Source: Mesorhizobium helmanticense
Lineage (GTDB): Bacteria; Pseudomonadota; Alphaproteobacteria; Rhizobiales; Rhizobiaceae
Reading direction: 5' to 3'
Length of the DNA stretch: 64,000 nucleotides
Assembly (NCBI RefSeq): GCF_003034915.1
Contig: NZ_PZJX01000029.1
Location: forward strand, 186,001-250,000
A program made the position numbers and the translations under genes. Shown here piece by piece: positions 8,055 to 16,742 of the stretch (the stretch's first letter is position 1; each line of letters begins with the position of its first letter). The notes under the pieces are model-generated. The model was not told the origin of the DNA. It was given only the letters and a program-made list of their open reading frames with translations, and searched no databases.

Positions 8055-10136
8055 TTATTCCGCCGCCTGCCTGAAGCCGTTTTTCGCCAGCGCCGAGCAC
8101 TCCGCCATCACGGCCGACGCCCGCGCGATCGGGTTTGTCAGGTAGAAATCCTTGACCGGCGAGGTGAAGGCGCCCTTGTTCAGCCGACCGCCGAGCTTCG
8201 CCACCTTGGCGATATCATCGGCATTGCCTGCCTCGACATGATCGATGCGGGCGAGATGCGGATGGTCCGCATAGAGTTTCGCGCGAAGCTGCGGCAGCGA
8301 ATCGAACGGCAGCTTCTTGCCCAGCACATCCGACAGCGCTCGCAGAATTGCCCAGTCCTCGCGCGCATCTCCCGGCGCAAAGCCGGCGCGGTTGGTCTGC
8401 TGCACGCGGCCTTCGGTGTTGACATAGGTGCCCGACTTTTCGGTATAGGCGGCACCCGGCAGGATGACATTGGCGCGGTGCGCGCCCTGGTCGCCATGCG
8501 TGCCGACATAGACGACGAAGGCGCCTCCGGTCTTGGCCATGTCGATCTCGTCGGCGCCGAGCAGGAACAGCACCTCCATCTCGCCCAGCATGCCGGCGAC
8601 GTTCTTGCCGCCTTCGCCCGGCACGAAGCCGAGGTCGAGCCCGCCGACACGTCCCGCCGCATTGTGCAGCACGGCAAAACCGTTCCAGTCGGCCCGGGCG
8701 GCGTTGACGGCCATGCCAAGCTTCGCCGCCAGGCCGAGCACGGCCGCGCCATCGGCGCGCGCCAGCGCGCCCTGGCCAACGATGATAAGCGGATGCGTCG
8801 CTTTCTTCAGCACCTGGAAGAACTTGGCATTGCCGTCCGCCAGGTCCTTCAGCGAGTCGGGTCCGGCGCCGAGCTGCTCATACTCGTAGCGCGTATCGCC
8901 GACGTCGCCGATGACACCGACCGGCAAATTGCCGATGCGCCAGCGCTTGCGGATGCGGGTGTTGAGCACCGAAGCCTCGAAGCGCGGATTGGCGCCGATG
9001 ATCAGCACCGCGTCGGCCTGCTCGATGCCCTCGATGGTCGGATTGAAGACATAGCTGGCCCGGCCGAGCGACGGATCGAGCGCCGCGCCATCCTGGCGGC
9101 AATCGGTATTGTTCGAACCAAGCGCGGCCATCAGCAGCTTCAGCGCATAGATTTCCTCAACAGCCGCGAGATCGCCAGCAATGGCGCCGATCTTTTCGGA
9201 CGCTGTCTTCGACACCGCGTCCTTGATCGCGGCAAAGACCTCGGCCCAACTTGCCGGAACGAGCTTGCCATCCTTGCGAACATAGGGGCGATCGAGGCGC
9301 TGCGTGCGCAAGCCGTCCCAGATGAAGCGGGTCTTGTCGGAAATCCACTCCTCGTTCACCGCCTCGTTGACGCGCGGCAGGATGCGCATCACCTCGCGGC
9401 CCCTGGAATCGACGCGGATCGCCGAGCCGACGGCATCCATCACGTCGATGGATTCGGTCTTGGTCAGCTCCCACGGCCGCGCCTGGAAGGCGTAGGGTTT
9501 GGAGGTCAGCGCGCCGACCGGGCAAAGGTCGATGACATTGCCCTGCAGTTCCGAAGTCATGGCGCTTTCGAGATAGGTGGTGATCTCGGCATCCTCGCCG
9601 CGGCCGATCAGGCCGAGCTCGGAAATGCCGGCAACCTCTGTCGTGAAGCGGACGCAGCGCGTGCAATGGATGCAGCGGTTCATCACCGTCTTGACCAGCG
9701 GCCCGATATATTTGTCTTCGACCGCCCGCTTGTTCTCGTGATAGCGCGAGGAATCGACGCCGAAGGCCATCGCCTGGTCCTGCAGGTCGCATTCGCCGCC
9801 CTGGTCGCAGATCGGGCAATCCAGCGGATGGTTGATCAGCAGGAACTCCATCACGCCTTCCCTGGCCTTCTTGACCATCGGCGTGTTGGTGAAGATTTCC
9901 GGCGGCTCGCCATTGGGGCCGGGGCGCAGGTCGCGCACGCCCATGGCGCAGGATGCCTGCGGCTTGGGCGGCCCGCCCTTCACCTCGATCAGGCACATGC
10001 GGCAATTGCCGGCGATCGACAGCCGCTCATGGAAGCAGAAACGCGGCACCTCGGCACCTGCATCCTCGGCCGCCTGCAGCAGCGTGTAATGGTCGGGTAC
10101 AGTGATCTCTTTCCCGTCGACCTTGAGCTTTGCCAT
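8055..10136 (-). CDS. nuoG: NADH-quinone oxidoreductase subunit G
   Basis: Largest peripheral-arm subunit (693 residues). It carries the 2Fe-2S cluster N1b (Cys34, 45, 48, 63), the His-ligated 4Fe-4S cluster N5 (HPLDCPICDQGGECDL) and cluster N4 (CIHCTRC with a later CPVGALT). The molybdopterin-oxidoreductase-like domain that follows lacks obvious cofactor function, as usual. No fourth-helix N7 cluster motif is evident, as in the mitochondrial-type subunit. It follows the helix-hairpin-helix gene by 74 bases that contain a strong stem-loop. Confidence 0.97.
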   Translation of the reverse strand: MAKLKVDGKEITVPDHYTLLQAAEDAGAEVPRFCFHERLSIAGNCRMCLIEVKGGPPKPQASCAMGVRDLRPGPNGEPPEIFTNTPMVKKAREGVMEFLLINHPLDCPICDQGGECDLQDQAMAFGVDSSRYHENKRAVEDKYIGPLVKTVMNRCIHCTRCVRFTTEVAGISELGLIGRGEDAEITTYLESAMTSELQGNVIDLCPVGALTSKPYAFQARPWELTKTESIDVMDAVGSAIRVDSRGREVMRILPRVNEAVNEEWISDKTRFIWDGLRTQRLDRPYVRKDGKLVPASWAEVFAAIKDAVSKTASEKIGAIAGDLAAVEEIYALKLLMAALGSNNTDCRQDGAALDPSLGRASYVFNPTIEGIEQADAVLIIGANPRFEASVLNTRIRKRWRIGNLPVGVIGDVGDTRYEYEQLGAGPDSLKDLADGNAKFFQVLKKATHPLIIVGQGALARADGAAVLGLAAKLGMAVNAARADWNGFAVLHNAAGRVGGLDLGFVPGEGGKNVAGMLGEMEVLFLLGADEIDMAKTGGAFVVYVGTHGDQGAHRANVILPGAAYTEKSGTYVNTEGRVQQTNRAGFAPGDAREDWAILRALSDVLGKKLPFDSLPQLRAKLYADHPHLARIDHVEAGNADDIAKVAKLGGRLNKGAFTSPVKDFYLTNPIARASAVMAECSALAKNGFRQAAE

Positions 10137-10176
10137 TTCGTCTCAAACCCCTGCGGACGTTCCGCAATCTTTCTGT

Positions 10177-10202
10177 CCGTGCGCGGCAGAAGCCGCGCAC
10201 GG
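10177..10202. repeat. Perfect 11-bp stem-loop between nuoG and the upstream helix-hairpin-helix gene
   Basis: Two 11-base arms (10177-10187 and 10192-10202) are exact reverse complements around an AGAA loop. No T-run follows on the minus strand, so this is not a clear intrinsic terminator. Inside an operon it may stabilise an mRNA end or reduce read-through. A smaller inverted repeat (GCGGA/TCCGC) lies just beside it near 10152-10164. Confidence 0.6.
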
Positions 10203-10210
10203 TATTGAAT

Positions 10211-10912
10211 TCAACGTTTGGCCCCGGCCAGCGCCGCCGCTTGGGCGATCCAGTCGTCGCGATCGATGCGGCCCTTGAACGACAGGTAGTCGTCGACCCA
10301 GGCGATCTCTTCCGGCGTCCATGCCGCGATCTGCGCATAGGTCCAGATACCCAGGCCGTTCAGCACCTTTTCCAGCTTGGGCCCGATGCCCGATATCGCC
10401 TTGAGGTCGGCTGGCTTCGCCGGCCGGTCCATGGCCTTGGGCTGCTTGAAATCCTCAGGCATCAGGCCGGCCGGTACGCCGCCGGCCGCGGAGCCTGTAT
10501 TCGCCGCGTTTGCCGCACCGCCCTTGGTGCTCGCCGCTATGTCATTCACCTCCCTGGCGAAGGACTGCGCCCTGGCGATCAAGGTTTTCGTCGCGGCGCG
10601 CGCCTTGGTCGAGGAACTTGCCTGTGTCTCCGAAACCGCCTCGGCCCTCGCTTCGAAATCATCGATGATCGGCTGGAACAGGCGCTGCGAGGCCTCGGCG
10701 GCACCCGAGAGCGCGCCCATCCACACGCCAAAGGCGTGGTTGGCCAGCCCGATGCCGAGCGCCGACATCGCCGCCGCGCCCGCGACAGGGTGCGCCAGGA
10801 GATTGACGGCGCTGGCCATCTCCTTCGGCATCATCCTGGTCAGGTCCTGGTTCATCTTCTCGAACGGGTCCAAATCGGGCATCAAATCGTCGGGTCTCGA
10901 ATACAGCGACAT
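10211..10912 (-). CDS. Phasin-like/helix-hairpin-helix protein encoded inside the nuo operon
   Basis: A 233-residue protein between nuoF and nuoG that is not a standard complex I subunit. Residues 1-130 are helical and resemble phasin-like sequences (Ala-rich, with SGAAEASQRLF and a coiled region). A flexible Gly/Ala/Pro linker follows. Residues 170-229 form a helix-hairpin-helix-like module starting LKAISGIGPKLEKVL and ending DDWIAQAAALA. That module is about 37/60 identical, by eye, to the C-terminal module of NuoE in the same operon. Related proteins are often annotated only as NADH-ubiquinone dehydrogenase. A role in complex I assembly or structure is inferred from the position and the shared module. 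The upstream 125 bases hold a tandem hairpin repeat. Confidence 0.85.
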   Translation of the reverse strand: MSLYSRPDDLMPDLDPFEKMNQDLTRMMPKEMASAVNLLAHPVAGAAAMSALGIGLANHAFGVWMGALSGAAEASQRLFQPIIDDFEARAEAVSETQASSSTKARAATKTLIARAQSFAREVNDIAASTKGGAANAANTGSAAGGVPAGLMPEDFKQPKAMDRPAKPADLKAISGIGPKLEKVLNGLGIWTYAQIAAWTPEEIAWVDDYLSFKGRIDRDDWIAQAAALAGAKR

Positions 10913-10957
10913 AGGTGGTCTCCTGGTCGTTTCTTCCGTTGCCCCGAGCCTGTTTCC

Positions 10958-11029
10958 TCAAAATCGAGCTCTCGCTCGTATTCCAAATCGAGCTCTCGCT
11001 CGTATTTCAAATCGGGCGTTTGCCCGTAT
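10958..11029. repeat. Three tandem 24-bp hairpin units between nuoF and the next gene
   Basis: Three adjacent 24-base units (10958-10981, 10982-11005, 11006-11029) plus a partial fourth (TTCAAACTC). Each unit contains its own small inverted repeat: CGAGC/GCTCG in the first two and CGGGC/GCCCG in the third. The stem base change in unit three is therefore compensated on the other arm. The array starts 8 bases after the nuoF stop on the transcribed strand and lies upstream of the helix-hairpin-helix gene. Confidence 0.85.
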
Positions 11030-11037
11030 TTCAAACT

Positions 11038-12342
11038 CTATTCCGCCGCCACCATCACCGGTTCGGCCCGGTGGGCGTTGCGCGAAAACTCGTCGATGCG
11101 CCGCTCCACCTCGCCGCGGAAGTGCCGCATCAAGCCCTGGATCGGCCAGGCCGCCGCATCGCCCAGCGCGCAGATCGTGTGGCCCTCGACTTGCTTGGTG
11201 ACGTCGAGCAGCATGTCGATCTCGCGCTTCTGCGCCTCGCCGCGCACCAGCCGTTCCATCACCCGCCACATCCAGCCGGTGCCTTCACGGCATGGCGTGC
11301 ACTGGCCGCAGCTCTCGTGCTTGTAGAAATAGGAGAGCCGGGCGATCGCCTTAACGATATCGGTGGATTTGTCCATGACGATGACAGCCGCCGTGCCGAG
11401 ACCCGATTTCAGGTCGCGCAGCGCGTCGAAATCCATCGGTGTGTCGATGATCTGCTCGGCCGGCACCAGCGGCACGGAAGCGCCACCCGGAATGACCGCC
11501 AGCAGATTGTCCCAGCCGCCACGGATGCCGCCGCAATGCGTCTCGATCAATTCGCGGAACGGGATCGACATCGCCTCTTCGACGGTGCACGGATTGTTGA
11601 CGTGGCCCGAGATGCAGAACAGCTTGGTGCCGACATTGTTGGGCCGGCCGAAGGACGAGAACCAGGCCGCGCCCCGGCGCAGGATGGTCGGCGCGACCGC
11701 GATGGACTCGACATTGTTGACCGTGGTCGGGCAACCATAGAGGCCGACATTGGCCGGGAATGGCGGCTTCAGCCGGGGCTGGCCCTTCTTGCCTTCGAGG
11801 CTTTCGAGCAGCGCCGTCTCCTCGCCGCAGATATAGGCGCCGGCGCCGTGATGCATGTAGATGTCGAAATCGTAGCCGGATGTGTTGTTCTTGCCGATCA
11901 GCTTGGCTTCATAGGCCTCGTCGATGGCGCGCTGCAGCGCCTCGCGCTCGCGGATGAACTCGCCGCGCACATAGATGTAGGCGGCAATCGCGCCCATGGC
12001 GAAGCCGGCGATCAGGCAGCCTTCGACCAGCGTATGCGGGTCATGGCGCAATATATCGCGATCCTTGCAGGTGCCAGGTTCGGATTCGTCGGCGTTGACG
12101 ACGAGATAGCTCGGCCGGCCGTCGCTCTGCTTGGGCATGAACGACCATTTCAAGCCCGTCGGGAAACCGGCGCCGCCGCGGCCGCGCAGGCCCGAGGCCT
12201 TCATCTCGTTGACGATCCAATCGCGCCCCTTGGCGATGATGCCGGGCGTGCCGTCCCAGGCGCCGCGCGCCATCGCGCCGGCCAGCGACTTGTCGAAGAG
12301 GCCGTAGATGTTGTTGAAGATGCGGTCTTTGTCCTGAAGCAT
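11038..12342 (-). CDS. nuoF: NADH-quinone oxidoreductase subunit F
   Basis: NADH- and FMN-binding subunit (434 residues), the electron entry point of complex I. The glycine-rich nucleotide-binding loop GRGGAGFPTG is at residues 54-63, a second Gly-rich block AYICGEETALLESLEG follows, and the cluster N3 motif ESCGQCTPCREG with its distal Cys in HTICALGD is intact. I start it at MLQDKDRIF (12342), 10 bases after the nuoE stop. The open frame extends further upstream only by running through nuoE. Confidence 0.97.
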   Translation of the reverse strand: MLQDKDRIFNNIYGLFDKSLAGAMARGAWDGTPGIIAKGRDWIVNEMKASGLRGRGGAGFPTGLKWSFMPKQSDGRPSYLVVNADESEPGTCKDRDILRHDPHTLVEGCLIAGFAMGAIAAYIYVRGEFIREREALQRAIDEAYEAKLIGKNNTSGYDFDIYMHHGAGAYICGEETALLESLEGKKGQPRLKPPFPANVGLYGCPTTVNNVESIAVAPTILRRGAAWFSSFGRPNNVGTKLFCISGHVNNPCTVEEAMSIPFRELIETHCGGIRGGWDNLLAVIPGGASVPLVPAEQIIDTPMDFDALRDLKSGLGTAAVIVMDKSTDIVKAIARLSYFYKHESCGQCTPCREGTGWMWRVMERLVRGEAQKREIDMLLDVTKQVEGHTICALGDAAAWPIQGLMRHFRGEVERRIDEFSRNAHRAEPVMVAAE

Positions 12343-12352
12343 TGTTCGTCCC

Positions 12353-13678
12353 TCAGACCGGCTTCTTGCCGAAGACGCGGATATATTCGGCGACCCCGCC
12401 CTTGGCGAGCGCCTTGGCCTGCTTGACCCAGTCTTCGCGCTCGATGCGGCCATGGAAGCTGAGATAGCCATCGACCCACTCGCGCTCGGCCTTCTTCCAG
12501 GAAGCGACTTGAGCGTAGGTGAAGATGCCGAGCGAATGCAGGATGCCCTCGCTTCTCGGGCCAACGCCGGAGATCAGTTTGAGATCGTCGACCAGTGCCG
12601 GCTTTTCGATGCCGGCCGGGCGGTTCTTGTCTTCCAGCGAAGGCTTTGCCGGCTTGGCGGCCTTGGCTGCGGGCACCTTGGCCTCAGGCGCCTTGAATGC
12701 AGCCGCCGGCTCGGCCTTGGTCTTCGGGCCGTTGCGCTGCTTGGAAACCTTCTCGACTTCCGGCGCCGCCTTGTTGGCATTGGCTGCCGAATGCATCGGG
12801 GCCGAAACGCTCGCCGCCTTCTCCACGGCAGGTGCGACCTTGACCGCCGAAGGCGTCTTCAACGCCGGGCTGGTTTCGGGCGCATCGGTCTTCGGCTTGC
12901 TGGCCTTCGACGGCGCGACGGCGGGAGCCGGAGCAGAGGTGGAAGCCGGCGTCGTAGCGGCAGCGGCCGGCGCTGACGGAGCCGGAACAGTAATGGCATC
13001 CGGCGCTTCCTTGGCGGCCTTGGAAGCCTCCTTGGCTTCCCTGTCGCGGGTCGCCTTGAGGATCGCCTTTTCGCTCTTCAGCGTCGTCAGGCCGGTGATC
13101 GGCTCGGAGGTGATGCGGCCATTCTGCGGGCCGGGCTTGACCTCGGCCCCCTTGCCGGCGCCGTAGAGATCGATGATTTCGGCCAGCCGCTCCGGCGTCA
13201 GATCCTCGAAAGTGTCCTTGAAGATCATCACCATCGGTGCGTTGACGCAGGCGCCGAGGCACTCGACCTCCTCCCACGACAGTGTGCCCTTGTCGTTGGT
13301 GTGGAACTGGTCGTGATGGATCTTGGAACGACACACATCCATCAGCGCTTCCGAACCGCGCAGCATGCAGGGCGTGGTGCCGCAGACCTGGATATGGGCG
13401 CGGGTGCCGACCGGATTGAGCTGGTACTGGGTATAGAAGGTCGCGACTTCGAGCCCGCGGATACGGGGCATGCCGAGCATGTCGGAGATCGTCTCGATCG
13501 CCGCCTTGGTCACCCAGCCTTCCTGCTCCTGCGCCAGCATCAGCAAGGGTATGATTGCCGATTGCTCGCGGCCCTTCGGATATTTCTTGATCCATTGCTT
13601 GGCCGCCGCGGCATTCGCCCGGTTGAAGGCGAAGGACGCTGGCTGGACGCTGGCTTCTGCGAGACGGCGGACTGACAT
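12353..13678 (-). CDS. nuoE: NADH-quinone oxidoreductase subunit E with long C-terminal extension
   Basis: The 2Fe-2S (N1a) subunit of the NADH-oxidising module. The thioredoxin-like ferredoxin core occupies about residues 1-165, with cluster ligands Cys99, Cys104, Cys140 and Cys144. A low-complexity Ala/Pro/Lys-rich linker follows (about 195-355). A terminal helix-hairpin-helix-like module starts LKLISGVGPRSEGI (residue 366) and runs to the end. At 441 residues it is more than twice the size of the E. coli or mitochondrial subunit. The terminal module is closely related to the C-terminus of the 233-residue protein at 10211-10912. nuoE starts on the base after the nuoD stop codon. Confidence 0.96.
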   Translation of the reverse strand: MSVRRLAEASVQPASFAFNRANAAAAKQWIKKYPKGREQSAIIPLLMLAQEQEGWVTKAAIETISDMLGMPRIRGLEVATFYTQYQLNPVGTRAHIQVCGTTPCMLRGSEALMDVCRSKIHHDQFHTNDKGTLSWEEVECLGACVNAPMVMIFKDTFEDLTPERLAEIIDLYGAGKGAEVKPGPQNGRITSEPITGLTTLKSEKAILKATRDREAKEASKAAKEAPDAITVPAPSAPAAAATTPASTSAPAPAVAPSKASKPKTDAPETSPALKTPSAVKVAPAVEKAASVSAPMHSAANANKAAPEVEKVSKQRNGPKTKAEPAAAFKAPEAKVPAAKAAKPAKPSLEDKNRPAGIEKPALVDDLKLISGVGPRSEGILHSLGIFTYAQVASWKKAEREWVDGYLSFHGRIEREDWVKQAKALAKGGVAEYIRVFGKKPV

Positions 13679-14869
13679 TTAACGATCGACCTCACCAAAC
13701 ACGATGTCGAGGGAGCCGAGAACGGCGGTGACGTCGGCCAGCATGTGGCCGCGGCACAGGAAATCCATGGCCTGGAGATGGGCGAAGCCCGGCGCGCGCA
13801 GCTTGCAGCGATAGGGCTTGTTGGTGCCGTCGGAGACCAGATAGACGCCGAATTCGCCCTTCGGCGCCTCGACCGCCGCATAGACCTCGCCGGCCGGCAC
13901 GCGGTAGCCTTCGGTGTAGAGCTTGAAGTGGTGGATCAGCGCTTCCATCGAGCGCTTCATCGCCGGGCGCTTCGGCGGCACCACCTTGCCGTCAAGGTTC
14001 GACACCGGTCCGCTGCTCTCCTTGCCGAGCAGAAGGTCGATGCACTGGCGCATGATCTTGGCCGACTGGCGCATTTCTTCCATGCGCACGAGGTAGCGGT
14101 CGAAGCAGTCGCCGTTCTTGCCGATCGGGATGTCGAAATCCATCTCGGCGTAGCATTCATAGGGCTGCGACTTGCGCAGGTCCCAGGCAGCGCCCGAGCC
14201 GCGCACCATCACGCCGGAAAAACCCCAGGCCCAGGCATCGGCCAGCGACACCGTGCCGATGTCGACATTGCGCTGCTTGAAGATGCGGTTGCCGGTGAGC
14301 AGTGCATCGAGATCGTCGAGCGACTTCAGGAACGGGTCGATCCACTTGCCGATATCCTCGACCAGCTTTTGCGGCAGGTCCTGATGGACGCCGCCCGGCC
14401 GGAAATAGGCCGCGTGCATGCGCGAGCCCGAGGCGCGTTCGTAGAATACCATCAGCTTTTCGCGCTCGACGAAGCCCCATAGCGGCGGCGTCAGCGCGCC
14501 GACATCCAGCGCCTGCGTCGTCACATTGAGGATGTGCGACATGATGCGGCCGATCTCGCAATAGAGCACGCGGATCAACTGGCCGCGCTTCGGCACCTCG
14601 ATGCCGAGCAGCCGCTCGGCGGCAAGCGCGAAGGCATGCTCCTGGTTCATCGGCGCGCAATAATCGAGCCGGTCGAGATAGGGCACGGCCTGCAAATAGG
14701 TCTTGTGCTCGATCAGCTTCTCCGTGCCGCGATGCAACAACCCGATATGCGGATCGACGCGATCGACGACCTCACCGTCGAGCTCAAGCACCAGCCTCAA
14801 AACACCATGCGCCGCAGGATGTTGAGGTCCAAAGTTGATGTTGAAATTGCGAACGGAGGTTTCAGCCAT
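13679..14869 (-). CDS. nuoD: NADH-quinone oxidoreductase subunit D
   Basis: 49-kDa-type subunit (396 residues) related to the large subunit of NiFe hydrogenases; with NuoB it forms the quinone-reducing site. Seen: the N-terminal quinone-pocket motif FGPQHPAAHGVLRL, the IGLLHRGTEKLIE stretch, and the C-terminal DIVFGEVDR. The metal-ligand cysteines of hydrogenases are absent, as expected. It is a separate gene from nuoC (not a fusion), with one base between the nuoC stop and its start. Confidence 0.97.
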   Translation of the reverse strand: MAETSVRNFNINFGPQHPAAHGVLRLVLELDGEVVDRVDPHIGLLHRGTEKLIEHKTYLQAVPYLDRLDYCAPMNQEHAFALAAERLLGIEVPKRGQLIRVLYCEIGRIMSHILNVTTQALDVGALTPPLWGFVEREKLMVFYERASGSRMHAAYFRPGGVHQDLPQKLVEDIGKWIDPFLKSLDDLDALLTGNRIFKQRNVDIGTVSLADAWAWGFSGVMVRGSGAAWDLRKSQPYECYAEMDFDIPIGKNGDCFDRYLVRMEEMRQSAKIMRQCIDLLLGKESSGPVSNLDGKVVPPKRPAMKRSMEALIHHFKLYTEGYRVPAGEVYAAVEAPKGEFGVYLVSDGTNKPYRCKLRAPGFAHLQAMDFLCRGHMLADVTAVLGSLDIVFGEVDR

Positions 14870-15472
14870 TTACTGCTTTGCCTTCTCATCCCCAGGCAGC
14901 ACGTAATCGGTGCCTTCCCAAGGGGACAGAAAATCGAAATTGCGGAATTCCTGCTTGAGCTCGACCGGCTCGTAAATCACGCGCTTGGCCTCGTCGTCGT
15001 AGCGCACTTCGACGAAGCCGGTCAGCGGAAAATCCTTACGCAGCGGATGACCTTCGAAACCATAATCGGTCAGGATTCGCCGCAGATCCGGATGGCCCGA
15101 AAACAGCACGCCATAGAGGTCGTAGGTCTCGCGCTCGAACCAGTCGGCGCCGGGGTAGACGCCGGTAAGCGACGGCACCATGGTTTCCTCATTGGCCTGG
15201 ACCTTGAGGCGGATGCGCACATTCTGCTTCGGCGACAGCAGATGATAGACCACATCGAAGCGCTTGGCCCGCGACGGATAGTCGGCGCCGCAGACGTCGA
15301 TGATCGAAATGAACTGGCATTTTGGATCATCGCGCAGGAAGGTCGCCACCTCGATCAGGTCGCGCGGCTCAACCGAAACGGTGAGCTCGCCATAGGCAAG
15401 CACCGGGTCGTTGACCCGGCCAATCAGCTTCTCGCCGAGATAAGTCGACAGTTCGCTTAAGGGTATGCTCAT
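14870..15472 (-). CDS. nuoC: NADH-quinone oxidoreductase subunit C
   Basis: 30-kDa-type peripheral-arm structural subunit (200 residues), without cofactors. The family signature is clear in ERETYDLYGVLFSGHPDLRRILTDYGFEGHPLRKDFPL. It lies 3 bases after nuoB and ends one base before nuoD. Confidence 0.97.
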   Translation of the reverse strand: MSIPLSELSTYLGEKLIGRVNDPVLAYGELTVSVEPRDLIEVATFLRDDPKCQFISIIDVCGADYPSRAKRFDVVYHLLSPKQNVRIRLKVQANEETMVPSLTGVYPGADWFERETYDLYGVLFSGHPDLRRILTDYGFEGHPLRKDFPLTGFVEVRYDDEAKRVIYEPVELKQEFRNFDFLSPWEGTDYVLPGDEKAKQ

Positions 15473-15475
15473 GAT

Positions 15476-16057
15476 TTATCGCTCGATCGTGCCGGTGCGG
15501 CGGATCTTCTTTTGCAGGAGAAGAATGCCGTAAAGCAGCGCTTCGGCGCTCGGCGGGCAGCCGGGCACATAGATGTCGACCGGCACGATGCGGTCGCAGC
15601 CACGCACCACCGAATAGGAATAGTGATAATAGCCGCCGCCATTGGCGCAGGAACCCATCGAGATGACATAGCGCGGCTCCGGCATCTGGTCGTAGACCTT
15701 GCGCAGCGCCGGCGCCATCTTGTTGGTCAGCGTGCCGGCGACGATCATGATGTCGGACTGGCGCGGAGACGCGCGCGGCGCAACACCGAACCTCTCCGAA
15801 TCGTAGCGCGGCATCGAGGTGTGGATCATCTCGACCGCGCAGCAGGCGAGACCGAACGTCATGAACATCAGCGAGCCGCTGCGAGCCCAGGTGATCAGCG
15901 CCTCGGTCGAAGTGACGAGGAAACCCTTGTCGGCCAGCTCGTTGTTGATTTCCAGGAAGAACGGATCATCCTCCCCCACCGGCCGGCCGGTGTTGGGATC
16001 GATCAGGCCCTTGGGCCTCGGCGCGACTAGGGTGCCTGAACTGTCGTTCAATCCCAT
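15476..16057 (-). CDS. nuoB: NADH-quinone oxidoreductase subunit B
   Basis: Subunit holding the terminal 4Fe-4S cluster N2 next to the quinone site (193 residues). The tandem cysteines Cys72-Cys73, Cys137 and Cys167 (in VPGCPP) are present in the usual spacing. I start it at MGLNDSSGT (16057), because AGGAG lies 8 bases upstream. A start seven codons earlier would overlap nuoA more and has no such site. It overlaps the end of nuoA by 10 bases. Confidence 0.96.
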   Translation of the reverse strand: MGLNDSSGTLVAPRPKGLIDPNTGRPVGEDDPFFLEINNELADKGFLVTSTEALITWARSGSLMFMTFGLACCAVEMIHTSMPRYDSERFGVAPRASPRQSDIMIVAGTLTNKMAPALRKVYDQMPEPRYVISMGSCANGGGYYHYSYSVVRGCDRIVPVDIYVPGCPPSAEALLYGILLLQKKIRRTGTIER

Positions 16058-16413
16058 TCCAGCGCTCCTTTTTTCCATTCATAGGCAAAGCCGATGGTCA
16101 GCACGGCCAAAAACACCATCATCGACCAGAAACCGAGCATGCCGATCTTGGAGAACGACACCGCCCACGGGAACAGGAAGGCCACCTCCAGGTCGAAGAT
16201 GATGAACAGGATCGAGACCAGATAGAAGCGGATGTCGAACTTCATGCGGGCGTCGTCGAACGAGTTGAAACCGCATTCGTAGGCGGAAAGCTTTTCCGGG
16301 TCGGGATTGCGGTAGGCCACCAGGAACGGCGCCACGATCAGCGCCAGGCCGACAACCAGCGCCACGCCGATGAACAGGACGATGGGCAGGTACGAACTCA
16401 GGAGTGCGTTCAT
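16048..16413 (-). CDS. nuoA: NADH-quinone oxidoreductase subunit A
   Basis: First gene of the complex I operon, encoding a three-helix membrane subunit (121 residues, ND3 homologue). The loop after the first helix contains the conserved acidic/Cys motif SAYECGFNSFDDARMKFDIRF. Start chosen at MNALLSSYLP (16413); the few codons upstream (MATESRS) are atypical. The promoter must lie in the following 329-base intergenic region. Confidence 0.95.
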   Translation of the reverse strand: MNALLSSYLPIVLFIGVALVVGLALIVAPFLVAYRNPDPEKLSAYECGFNSFDDARMKFDIRFYLVSILFIIFDLEVAFLFPWAVSFSKIGMLGFWSMMVFLAVLTIGFAYEWKKGALEWD

Positions 16414-16742
16414 GCTGCGGCTTTCCGTTGCCAATCCACTTTGATTACAGCAACGGACCTTAATGCGGAAGCGTGACAGATTAACCGCTGAACCGTTTGA
16501 AGGGCCTATGCTGCAACGCGGCGAGGGTTAGCGCAGCGCTTTCGGCGAAGCAAGTCAAACCTTGTTCAAAACACGGTGCTGGACGGCACATCCGGAAAAA
16601 CTGGTCCGATCCGCTCCTGTTTGATTTCCTTCACTTTTTACTCCACTTTTCTCTCCTGACATATATCCCGCCAAATCCCTGCTAGCATGGTCAGGAATCA
16701 TCGGTTCTTGCTTCGCTTGAACACCATCAGGGCGCCGTCAGC
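16414..16742. promoter_or_regulatory. Intergenic region between divergent nuoA and the AlkX/YcaQ gene
   Basis: This 329-base gap must carry the promoter of the nuo operon (minus) and probably that of the glycosylase gene (plus). On the minus strand a TTGACT lies at 16553-16558, but the hexamer 17 bases further is a poor -10, so I cannot assign a promoter with confidence. The part near the plus-strand gene (about 16590-16690) is AT-rich. No ORF or RNA gene is evident. Confidence 0.3.

Noticed and set aside
10177..10202. An intrinsic terminator between the helix-hairpin-helix gene and nuoG.
   Set aside because: No T-run follows on the transcribed strand and termination here would cut off nuoG to nuoN, so I list it only as a stem-loop.
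263..16434. Long plus-strand open frames opposite the nuo genes, many over 200 codons.
   Set aside because: They lie exactly antisense to well-recognised complex I genes, are rich in Arg, His and Gln as expected from GC-skewed antisense codons, and have no homologous motifs or ribosome sites.
16530..16558. A nuo promoter at TTGACT on the minus strand.
   Set aside because: The matching -10 hexamer is poor (TGCGCT), so I report the region but not a defined promoter.
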